Shown: positions 25,313 through 34,527, numbered from the stretch's first letter. The stretch is 64,000 bases of DNA from Paenibacillus phyllosphaerae (GCF_014192105.1 NZ_JACHXK010000017.1:112716-176715); one strand, 5' to 3'. Notes: a model not told the origin generated them from the letters alone. Numbers and translations are program-made.

Positions 25313-27373
25313 TTGTTTGACCGTAAAGAAATGATGGAGGCATTCCTCTCCGAGGTGAACGAGGAGCTGGAGAAGCTGGAGATCGAGATCTTGGCGCTAG
25401 AGACGGCAGGATATACCGACAAGAATATTCAGAGTATCTTCCGGGTAGCCCATACGCTCAAAGGCTCGTCGGCGGCCATGGGATTCAATGAGATGAAGCA
25501 GCTGACGCACGAAATGGAGAATGTGCTGGATCAGATCCGTCATGGCAAGCTACCGGTCACGACCGAAGCGGTGAATGTACTGTTCCAATGCTTGGACACG
25601 CTCCGGCTGCTGAAGGAAGATATTGAAGCGGATCGGACCTCTCATACTGCAACGGACGCGATCGTCGCCGAGCTGCGTTCCCTCGGGGACGGGGGCCAAG
25701 AGAAGCCGGTCGCGGTTCATAACCCGGGAGTTGCCGAAGCAGGCGAGCATCCCTTCGAATGGAACGAAGAGCATGCCGCGGCGTTATTGCAGGCGGAGCT
25801 TGACGGCATGGGCGCTTTCCTGTGCCGGGTAATGCTATCCGAACTGTGCGAGATGAAGCAGGTGCGCGGCCATGTCATCGCCGAGCGGCTGAACGCAGGC
25901 GGGTTCGTAGTGGCGGTCCACCCGGAGTTGACGGAGAGCATGGAAGCAAGGGAAATCTGCTTCCTGGTCGCCTCGGCTTTTGACGGGGAAGAACTGCAGC
26001 GTCAGATCAGTAATCTGATGGACGTGGAGCAGACGCATATCTCGGGCTTTCGGTGCGATATGCTGCGAGCGCAAGAAACGGAATCGGCGCTTGCGCCGAT
26101 TGTCGAGCAGAGCGCGTCCGCATCGCCCGCGGGCAAAGAGCAGGACGCGAAGCGGCTGAGCCAGACGATTCGCGTGGGCGTGGACCGGATCGAGAACATG
26201 ATGAATCTCGTCGGCGAACTGGTCATCGACCAGACCCGCATTATCCAGCTGGGGAACCGGCTGCGCGATGCGTATCCGAGCGATGAGAATATCGACGTGC
26301 TCGAGCAGGTGGCGAACCACTTCACCCGCGTTATCGGGGAGTTGCAGGAAAGCGTCATGAAGACGAGAATGCTGCCGATCGGCCAGTTGTTCAATCGCTT
26401 CCCCCGCATGGTGCGCGATCTGTCGCAAACGCTGCGGAAAGAGATTCATCTTGTAATGGAAGGCGAGGAGACGGAGCTCGACCGGACGGTGATCGAGGAG
26501 ATCGGCGATCCGCTTATCCATCTGCTGCGCAATGCGATTGACCATGGAATCGAGAGCAAGGAGCAGCGCCTAGCGATGGGCAAGCCGCTTGTCGGCACGG
26601 TCCGCATCAGCGCCGCGCATCAGGAGAATCAGGTCGTGCTGACCGTCGAGGACGATGGGGCGGGAATTGATCCGGTACGGATGAAGCAATCGGCGGTACG
26701 CAAGGGACTGCTAAGCCAACAGGCGGCTGACGCGCTTACCGATCAGGAGTGCATCGAGCTGGTGTTCCTTCCGGGCTTCTCTACCGCGAGCACGATCAGC
26801 GATGTATCCGGCCGCGGCGTCGGGATGGATATCGTGCGCAACCACATTGAGAAGCTGAACGGCCTAATCGATGTACAGACTACGCAGGGGCAAGGCACGA
26901 CCTTCATCATCAAGCTGCCGCTGACGCTGGCGATTCTAAGAGGGCTGCTGGTGAAATTGAATACGTCGACCTTCGCCCTCCCGATGGGCAGCGTAGTCGA
27001 GATTGTCCGTTATGACAAGCGGGATATCTATTCGCTGAAAGGGCAGCCGGTCGTGAAGAATCGCGAGAAGGTCATTCCGCTCCTCTGGCTGCACGATCAA
27101 TTCCATATTCCAAGAAAACCGCGTACCCGCGATAACGTATTCGTCGTCATCGTCGGGATCGCCGAGAAGCGAATCGGTCTGATTGTCGACGAGTTGATCG
27201 GCAATCAGGAGATTGTCGTCAAGTCGACCGGATCCTATATCGGCAAGATAGACGGCGTTTCGGGCGCGACCATTCTAGGGGATGGCAGCGTGGCGCTGAT
27301 CCTGGATGTAACGGGCATATTCCAACTGGCCGGACAGACCAAACCGGTTTATATCGAAGAAGGCGCATCCTAG
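25313..27373 (+). CDS. cheA: Chemotaxis histidine kinase CheA
   Basis: A 686-residue CheA. The HPt domain (P1) has FRVAHTLKGSSAAMGF with the phospho-acceptor His at residue 47. A less conserved region (about 130-260) stands where the CheY/CheB-binding P2 would be. P3 dimerisation begins QTIRVGVDRIENMMNLVGEL near 285. The P4 kinase domain has HLLRNAIDHGIES and VSGRGVGMDIV. The P5 CheW-like domain ends the protein with no fused receiver. The start is TTG 25313 with GGGGGGAAG upstream. All catalytic motifs look intact. Confidence 0.95.
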   Translation: MFDRKEMMEAFLSEVNEELEKLEIEILALETAGYTDKNIQSIFRVAHTLKGSSAAMGFNEMKQLTHEMENVLDQIRHGKLPVTTEAVNVLFQCLDTLRLLKEDIEADRTSHTATDAIVAELRSLGDGGQEKPVAVHNPGVAEAGEHPFEWNEEHAAALLQAELDGMGAFLCRVMLSELCEMKQVRGHVIAERLNAGGFVVAVHPELTESMEAREICFLVASAFDGEELQRQISNLMDVEQTHISGFRCDMLRAQETESALAPIVEQSASASPAGKEQDAKRLSQTIRVGVDRIENMMNLVGELVIDQTRIIQLGNRLRDAYPSDENIDVLEQVANHFTRVIGELQESVMKTRMLPIGQLFNRFPRMVRDLSQTLRKEIHLVMEGEETELDRTVIEEIGDPLIHLLRNAIDHGIESKEQRLAMGKPLVGTVRISAAHQENQVVLTVEDDGAGIDPVRMKQSAVRKGLLSQQAADALTDQECIELVFLPGFSTASTISDVSGRGVGMDIVRNHIEKLNGLIDVQTTQGQGTTFIIKLPLTLAILRGLLVKLNTSTFALPMGSVVEIVRYDKRDIYSLKGQPVVKNREKVIPLLWLHDQFHIPRKPRTRDNVFVVIVGIAEKRIGLIVDELIGNQEIVVKSTGSYIGKIDGVSGATILGDGSVALILDVTGIFQLAGQTKPVYIEEGAS

Positions 27374-27394
27374 CGGAATGCCTGACATAGATCG

Positions 27395-27406
27395 AACGTT
27401 AACGTT
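27395..27406. promoter_or_regulatory. 12-bp palindrome before the giant receptor gene
   Basis: AACGTTAACGTT is a perfect palindrome in the 87-bp gap between cheA and the receptor gene. It could be an internal operator; the evidence is weak. Confidence 0.3.
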
Positions 27407-27460
27407 TAACCACACAACAGGTAAGCAACAGTTCATACCATCACAGGGGGATACGACATC

Positions 27461-30400
27461 ATGAGTTTCAAAGAAAAGATGGGTCTTAAGTTTATGAAGG
27501 AATCCGTGACGTTCCGGAGACTGACGATTGCCGCTGAACATGCCAAACTGATCCACAGCAAGCTGAAGGACGTCGGGCAGTTGAAGCAGATGATCGGCGA
27601 CGGCGTTCGCGAGCAGGCTGCCACAGCTGAAGCGACAAGCGAACAGTTGGAAGGACTGACGGGGTCTTTCGATAGCGTCCATAAGACATTGGGGAGCTTG
27701 AACCAATCAACGGAAGAGACGTCCCATGCGCTGACCGAAATGGTCGCTTCCATTGAGCAGGTGGCCGGCAACAGCGACAGCACGAGCAGATCCGTGGAAG
27801 AGATTTCGGCTTCCATCGAAGAGATGGGCAAATCGATCACAGGCGTGTCCGGAACGGCTGACAGCCTAACGGCATCGGCGGAAGAAACTTCGGCAGCCAT
27901 TCAAGAGATGGCGGCATCCGTCCAGCAAGTCGCGGGCAACTCCGAGAGCACGGCAGCCTCGGTCGAGCAGATCTCCGCTTCCATCGAACAGATGGCCAAA
28001 TCGATCAGCGGCGTAGCGGCGAATGCCGATAAAATGACCGCATCCGCCGAGCAGACGACCGGAACGGTGAAGGAATTGGTGGAATCCATCCGCCAGGTCG
28101 CGGCCAACTCCGAGAGCACGTCGGCATCCGTGGAGGAAATTTCCGCCTCGATCGAGGAGATGGGGCATTCGGTCAGAGGCGTGGCGGGCAATGCCGTCAG
28201 CCTCACGGCTTCGACGGAGGAGACGGCAGCCGCGATTCAGGAGATGGTCGCTTCCATTCAACAGGTAGCGGGCAACAGTGCCAGCACGGCCAGTTCGGTG
28301 GAGCAAATCTCCGCTTCCATCGAGCAGATGGGCAAGTCGGTCAAAGGCGTAGCCGAGAACGCGGTCAGCCTGACCGGTTCCGCCGAAGAAACGACCGCGG
28401 TTGTCGAAGAGCTCGTCGCATCGATTACGCAGGTGGCGGGCAACAGCAAGAGCACGACAGGCTCTGTGGAAGAGATCTCGGCAGCGATCGAGGAGTTGGC
28501 TGCTTCCGTCAAAGGCGTGGCGCAGAACGCGGTGAGCTTGAATGGCTCGACCGATGAAACCTCCCATGCCATTCAAGAGATGGTTGCCTCGATCCAGCAA
28601 GTCGCGGGCAATGCCGAGAGTACCGCCAGTTCGGTGGAGCAGATCTCCGCCTCTATTGAGCAGATGGGCAAATCGATCGAAGGCGTGGCGCAGAACGCGG
28701 TCAGCTTGACGAATTCGGCTTACGAATCGACATCTTCCATGCAGGACCTGGTCGCTTCGATCCAGCAAGTCGCGGGTAATTCGGAGAGCACGGCGAGCTC
28801 CGTCGAGCAAATCTCGGCGTCGATCGAACAGATGGGCCGCTCTATTCAAGGGGTAGCCGGCAACGCGGAGCGTCTTCAACGTTCGGCGACCGACACTTCG
28901 GCCGCGATCCAAGAGATGGCCGCTTCGATCGAGCAGGTTGCGGGCAATGCGCAGAACGTCAATGTGCTGACCGACCAAGTGCAGGTGGATGCCAGAGAAG
29001 GACAACGCGCGGTGACGCAGTCGATCCTGGGCATGAAGGAGATCTCCGAGGTCGTGCAGCAGGCGGCGAGCGTCATGGGGAACCTGGGCAAAAGTTCAGA
29101 TGAAATCGGCAGCATCATCGAAGTGATCGATGACATCGCCGAACAGACGAATTTGCTCGCGCTCAATGCAGCGATCGAAGCAGCCCGCGCAGGCGAGCAT
29201 GGCAAAGGTTTTGCCGTCGTCGCCGACGAGGTTCGCAAGCTGGCTGAGCGCAGCGCCAAGGCGACGAAGGAAATCGCTGCGCTCATTAAGGGAATCCAGG
29301 GCGAGACGACCAATGCGATCAAAGCGATCGAGACCGGAACCATGAAGGTGGAGCAAGGCAACAAGCTGGCGGAGAACACGGGCAGCGCGATCGAGAAGAT
29401 CGTCGTCGGGGTTGAAAGCATTACAAGAGAGATCCGCCAGATCACGACGGCAACGACGGAGCAGGCTAAGGGAAGCGAACAGATCGTTCGCGCCATCGGC
29501 GAAGTGAGCGGCCAAGCGGACATGGTGACGCTGGCGATGAGAGAGCAAGCCTCCGGCGTCCAAGAAATTATTCAAGGTGTCGGCAATGCGAGAGATCAAG
29601 TGAAGCAGGTCACGACAGCCACGCTTCAACAGGCGAAGCAGAGCCAGCAGGTCGTAACGACGGTCGAGAACGTAACGTCTCAAGCCGAGAGGGTGACGCA
29701 GGCGATGAAAGAGCAGACGATCGGCGTGCAGGAAATCATTAAAGGCATCGGCAATGCCCGCGAGCAGGTGCGCCAGGTCACTGTCGCGACGGTGGAGCAG
29801 GCCAAGCAAAGCCGTGATATCGTGCAAGCGATGGACAATGTGAAGAAGCAATCCGATCTGGTCACGCAGGCGACGAAGGAGCAGACGGAGAACGTCGATT
29901 CCGTGCTTCGCGGCATTGTGAATGCGCGGGAACAGGTACGTCAGATCACGGTCGCGATGACCGAGCAGGCGGGTCATGGCCGCACGGTAACCGGTGCCGT
30001 CGAGAGTGTGACGAAGCAAGCGGCAATGGTCACGACTGCGGTTCGCGAGCAAGCAAGCGGTATGGAGGAAATTATCCTTGGCATTGCCAATGCGCGTGAG
30101 CAGGTGCGTCAGATTACCGTTGCGACCGCTGAGCAAGCCAAGCAAGGGAATGAAATCGTGCGTGCCGTCGACAACGTGACGAAGCAAGCCGTGATGGTGA
30201 CGCAAGCGACGAAGGAGCAGGCGCTTGGCATCGAAGAGATCGTCAAGGGCGTTGCCAACGCGCGTGAACAAGTTCGTCAGGTGACGTCGTCCATGGTGAG
30301 TCAAGCCAAGCAAGGCGTATCCATGACGAGCCAGATGGAACAAGTGACCGAGCAAGCCGCATTAGTCACGCAAGCGGTGAAGGAGCAGGCAATCGGCGTC

Positions 30401-30892
30401 CAAGAAGTCGTAGCCGGCGTCGTGAATGCGCGAGAGCAGGTACGCCAGATCACGGTCGCGACCAAAGAGTTGGCCAAGCAGAGTTCGGATATTGTCCTTG
30501 CAACGAGTCAGGTCACGAAGCAGGCGGCAGCCGTTACGCAGGCGACGAAGGAGCAGGCCGTCGGTGTCCGGGAGATCGTAGCCGGAGTCGTTAACGCTCG
30601 CGAGCAAGTGAAGCAAGTCACGTCGGCAACCCGAGAGCAGGTCAAACATGGCCGCGATATCGTCCGGTCGGTTGATCAGATCCGGGCCATGTCCAAGGAG
30701 GCTTCGAACGCTGTCCAAGCACAGAGTGCCGCGGTTCAGAAGCTGCACAAGCTCGGTTCGACGAAAGGCGGATCCTCGGATAGCGTGCGCGATATCCAGC
30801 GCATGTTGGATCAGATGGCGGAACTGCATGAGACCTCGGGCCAAGTCGTCAAGGCGCTTGACGAGTTCGCGCCGGAACGCATCATCATTTAA
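27461..30892 (+). CDS. Giant soluble chemoreceptor-like protein with mirrored 56-residue repeats
   Basis: A 1143-residue methyl-accepting-type protein with no transmembrane helix and no recognisable sensory domain. Residues 1-82 are unique. Residues 83-474 are seven tandem repeats of exactly 56 residues (8 heptads). Residues 475-684 are the core, with the conserved tip [20 protein letters not shown] (turn Glu at 579). Residues 685-1076 are seven further 56-residue repeats of a different sequence. Residues 1077-1143 are a tail without a CheR-binding NWETF-type end. Both repeat blocks are equally far from the tip, so they should pair as an antiparallel hairpin. E/Q pairs recur in heptad phase in the N-terminal arm. 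It lies between cheA and cheR and is surely the receptor of this cluster; its signal is unknown. Confidence 0.95.
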   Translation: MSFKEKMGLKFMKESVTFRRLTIAAEHAKLIHSKLKDVGQLKQMIGDGVREQAATAEATSEQLEGLTGSFDSVHKTLGSLNQSTEETSHALTEMVASIEQVAGNSDSTSRSVEEISASIEEMGKSITGVSGTADSLTASAEETSAAIQEMAASVQQVAGNSESTAASVEQISASIEQMAKSISGVAANADKMTASAEQTTGTVKELVESIRQVAANSESTSASVEEISASIEEMGHSVRGVAGNAVSLTASTEETAAAIQEMVASIQQVAGNSASTASSVEQISASIEQMGKSVKGVAENAVSLTGSAEETTAVVEELVASITQVAGNSKSTTGSVEEISAAIEELAASVKGVAQNAVSLNGSTDETSHAIQEMVASIQQVAGNAESTASSVEQISASIEQMGKSIEGVAQNAVSLTNSAYESTSSMQDLVASIQQVAGNSESTASSVEQISASIEQMGRSIQGVAGNAERLQRSATDTSAAIQEMAASIEQVAGNAQNVNVLTDQVQVDAREGQRAVTQSILGMKEISEVVQQAASVMGNLGKSSDEIGSIIEVIDDIAEQTNLLALNAAIEAARAGEHGKGFAVVADEVRKLAERSAKATKEIAALIKGIQGETTNAIKAIETGTMKVEQGNKLAENTGSAIEKIVVGVESITREIRQITTATTEQAKGSEQIVRAIGEVSGQADMVTLAMREQASGVQEIIQGVGNARDQVKQVTTATLQQAKQSQQVVTTVENVTSQAERVTQAMKEQTIGVQEIIKGIGNAREQVRQVTVATVEQAKQSRDIVQAMDNVKKQSDLVTQATKEQTENVDSVLRGIVNAREQVRQITVAMTEQAGHGRTVTGAVESVTKQAAMVTTAVREQASGMEEIILGIANAREQVRQITVATAEQAKQGNEIVRAVDNVTKQAVMVTQATKEQALGIEEIVKGVANAREQVRQVTSSMVSQAKQGVSMTSQMEQVTEQAALVTQAVKEQAIGVQEVVAGVVNAREQVRQITVATKELAKQSSDIVLATSQVTKQAAAVTQATKEQAVGVREIVAGVVNAREQVKQVTSATREQVKHGRDIVRSVDQIRAMSKEASNAVQAQSAAVQKLHKLGSTKGGSSDSVRDIQRMLDQMAELHETSGQVVKALDEFAPERIII
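27707..28882 (+). repeat. Seven 168-bp tandem repeats (N-terminal arm)
   Basis: Seven in-frame 168-bp units encode residues 83-138, 139-194, 195-250, 251-306, 307-362, 363-418 and 419-474. The unit pattern is SxEET...[29 protein letters not shown]. An eighth, partial unit runs to about residue 496. There is no insertion or deletion between units. Confidence 0.93.
29513..30688 (+). repeat. Seven 168-bp tandem repeats (C-terminal arm)
   Basis: Seven in-frame 168-bp units encode residues 685-740, 741-796, 797-852, 853-908, 909-964, 965-1020 and 1021-1076. The unit pattern is [22 protein letters not shown](I/V)T. A partial unit precedes the first, at residues 655-684. The unit length and number equal those of the N-terminal block. 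Confidence 0.93.
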
Positions 30893-30952
30893 GGTGGAGA
30901 GGATGCCGCAGACCTTCAGGTTTGCGGCCTCTGCCCCCTGTGGAGGAGAACA

Positions 30953-31780
30953 ATGGCGATTGAACTGAATGAGCATCAAGATACTCGGTTGAAGCAGCTG
31001 GCGCAAATGGTGTATGCGCACTGCGGCATGAATTATTTGGACAATCTCCCCATGCTCGCTTCCAAGGTCGAAGGCAGGCTGCAGGAGTTGGGGATATCCC
31101 TATGGGAATATACCGAACTGTTGAAGGATCGGCATGCGGCGGAATGGGAGAAGTTCGTCATCGCGGTGACGATCAACGAGACGTATTTTTTCCGAGAGGA
31201 GCAGCAACTGCAGGAGCTTGTGGAGCTGGCGCGCGAAGCGCTCGCCGTGAAACCGCATCTCCATATATGGAGCGCGGCTTGCTCGACGGGGGAGGAACCG
31301 TACAGCATGGTCATGGCTTTCGACGCTGCGGGCATACCGCTTCATCGCATTACCGTCCATGCTTCCGATATTAACAGCAAGGTGCTCGAGAACGCGAAGC
31401 GCGGCCGCTATCACCGCAACTCGCTTTGTTTCCGGCGCACGCCGGAGGTGCTCAAGAACCGTTATTTTACGCTTGAGGACGATTGGTATCAGATTCAGGC
31501 AAGAATCCGGGAGCGGGTTCACTTCTATCAGCTTAATCTCCTGGATGCCGGTTCGATTCAGAGGCTGCCTTTCATGGACATGCTATTCTGCAGGAATGTA
31601 TTAATCTACTTCGATGCGGCGACGATTGCGCGCGTGCTGCACAGCTTCTATGGTCAACTGCATGACGGCGGTTACTTGTTCCTCGGCCATGCGGAGACGA
31701 TCCGCGGCCAAGAGCTGGATTTTACGGCGATCAACCGTTCGAATACATTCTATTACCGCAAGGCAAGGGGCGTCCTATGA
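30953..31780 (+). CDS. cheR: Chemoreceptor methyltransferase CheR
   Basis: A 275-residue CheR. The N-terminal helical domain is followed by the SAM-binding motif IWSAACSTGEEPYSMVM (about residues 103-119) and the LFCRNVLIYFD motif near residue 210. It methylates glutamates on the receptor, here presumably the adjacent giant protein. No TPR or extra domain is attached. GTGGAGGAG precedes the start. Its stop overlaps the cheB start by four bases. Confidence 0.94.
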   Translation: MAIELNEHQDTRLKQLAQMVYAHCGMNYLDNLPMLASKVEGRLQELGISLWEYTELLKDRHAAEWEKFVIAVTINETYFFREEQQLQELVELAREALAVKPHLHIWSAACSTGEEPYSMVMAFDAAGIPLHRITVHASDINSKVLENAKRGRYHRNSLCFRRTPEVLKNRYFTLEDDWYQIQARIRERVHFYQLNLLDAGSIQRLPFMDMLFCRNVLIYFDAATIARVLHSFYGQLHDGGYLFLGHAETIRGQELDFTAINRSNTFYYRKARGVL

Positions 31781-32811
31781 AACAATACGGAGTGCTTATC
31801 GTCGACGACTCGGCCTTCATGCGCCGGGCAATCGGTTTGTTGTTCGAGCAGGATCCTCAATTCTATGTCGTCGGCATCGCGCGTAATGGCGAAGAGGCCG
31901 TAGAGAAGGCCGCCCGGTTCAAGCCCGACGTCATTACGATGGATATCGAAATGCCCGAGGTGGACGGCATCGCGGCGCTGGAGCAAATCATGCTGCGTAC
32001 CCCGTGTCCCGTCGTGATGCTGTCGACGCAGACGGGCGAAGGTACGGTCGCTTCGCTCCGGGCGCTGGAGCTGGGTGCCGTCGACTTCTTCTTGAAGTCG
32101 ACGCTGCTGCAGGACCCGGTGTCGCCGGACCATATCCGGGAGTTCTTGCAGCGGGTGAAGGCGGCGGCATCCGCACGGCTGCCCAATGCCGAGATGAAGC
32201 CGGTAAGCCTGCCGCCGAAGCCAGTGCCGTCTGTCAAATCCGGCAGCATCGACCTGGTCGTCATCGGCACGTCGACGGGAGGACCCTCCGCGCTGCAGAC
32301 GATTCTCCCCCGGTTTCCGGCGGACTTTTCGGCTGCCGTAATCGTCGTGCAGCATATGCCGCCCGGCTTTACGAAGCCGCTAGCCGACCGGTTCGACGGC
32401 TTTTGCCAGCTGAGCGTTAAGGAAGCGGAGGAAGGGGATGTGGTGAAGCCGGGCATCATCTATATCGCGCCTGCTGGTTTCCAGACGGTCATTGCGAAAG
32501 CGGGAATCGGCCGCTATGTTCTCCATCTGGAGTCCGAGAGCGATAAGCTGTACAAACCTTCCGTCGACGTGACGCTAGCCTCTGCCGCTGTGCACTACGG
32601 AGACCGGCTGCTTACGGCCGTACTGACCGGGATGGGCAACGATGGATTAGAAGGGTGCCAAGACGTGAAGGCCAATAAGGGACATGTGCTGGTCGAGGCG
32701 GAATGTTCCTGCATCGTATATGGGATGCCGAAGGTGGTCTTCGAGGCAGGTCTTGCAGATCAGCAGGCGGCTCTCCCGCAGATGTATGATTTGATACGAT
32801 TATATGTATAA
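31777..32811 (+). CDS. cheB: Protein-glutamate methylesterase CheB
   Basis: A 344-residue CheB. The receiver domain has DDS near residue 10 and the phospho-acceptor Asp56 in VITMDIEMPEVDG. The methylesterase domain follows from about 155 (IGTSTGGPSALQ with the catalytic Ser, VQHMPPGFTKPLADR with the catalytic His, LTGMGNDGLEG with the catalytic Asp). It reverses CheR methylation and gives feedback from CheA. It is the only receiver domain in the cluster, as no CheY is present. Confidence 0.95.
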   Translation: MKQYGVLIVDDSAFMRRAIGLLFEQDPQFYVVGIARNGEEAVEKAARFKPDVITMDIEMPEVDGIAALEQIMLRTPCPVVMLSTQTGEGTVASLRALELGAVDFFLKSTLLQDPVSPDHIREFLQRVKAAASARLPNAEMKPVSLPPKPVPSVKSGSIDLVVIGTSTGGPSALQTILPRFPADFSAAVIVVQHMPPGFTKPLADRFDGFCQLSVKEAEEGDVVKPGIIYIAPAGFQTVIAKAGIGRYVLHLESESDKLYKPSVDVTLASAAVHYGDRLLTAVLTGMGNDGLEGCQDVKANKGHVLVEAECSCIVYGMPKVVFEAGLADQQAALPQMYDLIRLYV

Positions 32812-32909
32812 CCGTTCAACGGGGCTTGCTTGGGATGGTGCGCTTAGTCGCAGCTCTTCCTGGGCAGGCTATATGAAGGTTATGGATAAGGACAAAGGAA
32901 GGGATTGCG

Positions 32910-33917
32910 ATGGCACACTCGGATCAGCATGCTTTTATCGGTTACCGGGTACGCAGAGACATATTTACGAGCAAGGGAACGCTTCTGCTGCCTTCAGGAA
33001 CCGTACTGAAAGCGAAGCATGCCGATCTGCTTCGAGCCAACGGCATTACGCTCGGAACCGACGACGTGACCGATCTGAAGCTTGCGGATGAGACGCAGAT
33101 TCTCGAGGCCGTCATGGAGATCAAGGAGATCTTCGGCAAGGTACAGGCCGAAGGCAGCTTGCCGATCGATTGGGTCAAGGACCGCGTCCTGCCGAAGGTG
33201 ATGGATCTGACGAGCCGGCATGCGAATTTGCTGGACATGCTCCGCTTCCTGCACGATAAAGACGAGTACACGTACCGCCATACTTTTGCCGTTGGCGTAA
33301 TCGCTTCCATGATCGGCCGTTGGCTGGGCATCCGGGGGCAGGAATTAATTCGCCTGTCGATGTCGGCGTCGGTTCATGATATCGGCAAGTCGCTCGTCGC
33401 CTCGGAGATCCTCTTGAAGCCGGGGCGGTTGACGGCCGAAGAGTTCGATGCGATGAAAGAGCATGCCAAGATCGGCTACCGGCTGCTGAAGGACGAAGCG
33501 GTCGATGAAGTGATTGCGCTTGTGGCGCTGCAGCATCATGAGCGTGAGGATGGCACCGGGTATCCCGATGGGGTCAGAGCGGAGCAGATTCATCTGTTCA
33601 GCAAGATCGTCGCGGTCGCCGATGTTTTCCATGCGATGACTTCCAATCGGGTGTACAAAGCGGCGCTCCCTTACTATGAAGTGATGACGCTGATGTGGGA
33701 GGGGAAGCTCGGAAGTTTCCAACGGAATATCTTGAATTTGTTCATCAAACACATCATGGAGCTTCATATTGGCAAATCGGTGGTATTAAATGACGGTTCC
33801 CCGGGTAAAATTGTATATGTCAGTTCAAGTGCTCCTTTACAACCTCTTGTCAGTCGATACGGCGTACTGATCGACCTGCGGCTGGAACAAGAATTAAACA
33901 TCAGGGAAATGGTTTGA
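32910..33917 (+). CDS. HD-GYP domain protein, probable cyclic-di-GMP phosphodiesterase
   Basis: A 335-residue protein with an unassigned N-terminal region (about residues 1-100) and an HD-GYP domain (about 115-290). Catalytic motifs are intact: SASVHDIGKSL for the HD pair and HHEREDGTGYP for the GYP signature, followed by DVFHAMTSNRVYK. HD-GYP proteins hydrolyse cyclic-di-GMP to pGpG or GMP. AAAGGAAGGG precedes ATG 32910. It lies 98 bases after cheB on the same strand with no terminator seen between, so it may be an output of this chemosensory system (inference). Confidence 0.92.
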   Translation: MAHSDQHAFIGYRVRRDIFTSKGTLLLPSGTVLKAKHADLLRANGITLGTDDVTDLKLADETQILEAVMEIKEIFGKVQAEGSLPIDWVKDRVLPKVMDLTSRHANLLDMLRFLHDKDEYTYRHTFAVGVIASMIGRWLGIRGQELIRLSMSASVHDIGKSLVASEILLKPGRLTAEEFDAMKEHAKIGYRLLKDEAVDEVIALVALQHHEREDGTGYPDGVRAEQIHLFSKIVAVADVFHAMTSNRVYKAALPYYEVMTLMWEGKLGSFQRNILNLFIKHIMELHIGKSVVLNDGSPGKIVYVSSSAPLQPLVSRYGVLIDLRLEQELNIREMV

Positions 33918-33928
33918 GAACTACTGAC

Positions 33929-34075
33929 TGGCTTGCGTTCACAATCGTAAGATTGGGAATGCGGCATTCAGCAAAACGGTTCGGTTTGCGTTCGCAATCG
34001 AAGGATTGGGGATGCGCATTCAGCAAATGGATTGGCTTGCGCTCGCGATCGTAAGATCGGGGAATTCTGCATACA
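33929..34075 (+). repeat. Three tandem hairpin-forming repeats
   Basis: Units beginning GG(C/T)TTGCG start at 33929, 33983 and 34033, with spacing of 54 and 50 bp. Each contains a 5-bp inverted repeat with a 4-base loop: CAATC-GTAA-GATTG, CAATC-GAAG-GATTG and CGATC-GTAA-GATCG. The third keeps pairing by a compensatory change. The repeats lie between the HD-GYP stop codon and the cspA promoter. Confidence 0.7.
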
Positions 34076-34093
34076 TCCTGGTCTGGAAATTCA

Positions 34094-34122
34094 TTGCGAA
34101 AAACCGCCAACTATGCTACGAT
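34094..34122 (+). promoter_or_regulatory. cspA-type gene promoter
   Basis: TTGCGA (34094-34099), a 17-bp spacer and TACGAT (34117-34122) form a vegetative-type promoter about 145 bases before the cold-shock gene. It implies an untranslated leader of about 140 nt. Confidence 0.65.
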
Positions 34123-34151
34123 AGCAGTAATCGAAATTTTGACCTGATTCG

Positions 34152-34199
34152 CATATTGTAGAAGGTTATTATTTTGTACGAATAACCTTGTCCAATATG
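34152..34199 (+). promoter_or_regulatory. Structured 5' leader of the cold-shock gene
   Basis: AAGGTTATT (34162-34170) pairs with AATAACCTT (34181-34189). Outside a symmetric 4-base internal loop, CATATT (34152-34157) pairs with AATATG (34194-34199). This gives a 15-bp AU-rich hairpin. Long structured leaders are typical of cold-shock mRNAs, whose folding changes with temperature. Confidence 0.65.
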
Positions 34200-34267
34200 T
34201 GAATTTTATTTTTTAACAGAAAATAGAATGGTCATGTATAACATTTAACAAGTGGAGGTAATCAACA

Positions 34268-34468
34268 ATGCAACAAGGTACAGTGAAATGGTTCAACGCA
34301 GAGAAAGGCTTCGGTTTCATCGAAGTTGAAGGCGGCAACGATGTATTCGTTCACTTCAGCGCAATCACAGGCGAAGGTTTCAAAACCCTCGACGAAGGCC
34401 AACGCGTTGAGTTCAACGTTGTTCAAGGCAACCGTGGTCCACAAGCCGAGAACGTTGTAAAACTGTAG
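34268..34468 (+). CDS. Cold-shock protein (CspA/CspB family)
   Basis: A 66-residue cold-shock domain with both RNA-binding motifs, KGFGFIEV (RNP1) and VFVHFSAI (RNP2). It acts as an RNA chaperone at low temperature. The site GTGGAGG lies about 9 bases before ATG. Codon use is of the highly expressed type and differs from that of its neighbours. A long structured leader precedes it and a terminator follows. Confidence 0.97.
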   Translation: MQQGTVKWFNAEKGFGFIEVEGGNDVFVHFSAITGEGFKTLDEGQRVEFNVVQGNRGPQAENVVKL

Positions 34469-34491
34469 TAATTCCTTACTGCGAACCGAAC

Positions 34492-34527
34492 ACTGCCCTT
34501 GACGCGAGTTGAGGGCAGTTTCTTTTT
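34492..34527 (+). terminator. Terminator of the cold-shock gene
   Basis: ACTGCCCT (34492-34499) pairs with AGGGCAGT (34512-34519) and is followed by TTCTTTTT. Confidence 0.9.

Noticed and set aside
27866..30355. Two long antisense reading frames (379 and 419 codons) opposite the giant receptor gene
   Set aside because: They are products of the repeated, stop-poor coding strand. Their translations are Leu/His/Arg-rich repeats with no family signature, and no ribosome sites fit.
33929..34075. The triple repeat as a CRISPR array
   Set aside because: Only three units with degenerate copies are present, there are no unique spacers of constant length, and no cas genes are in the window.
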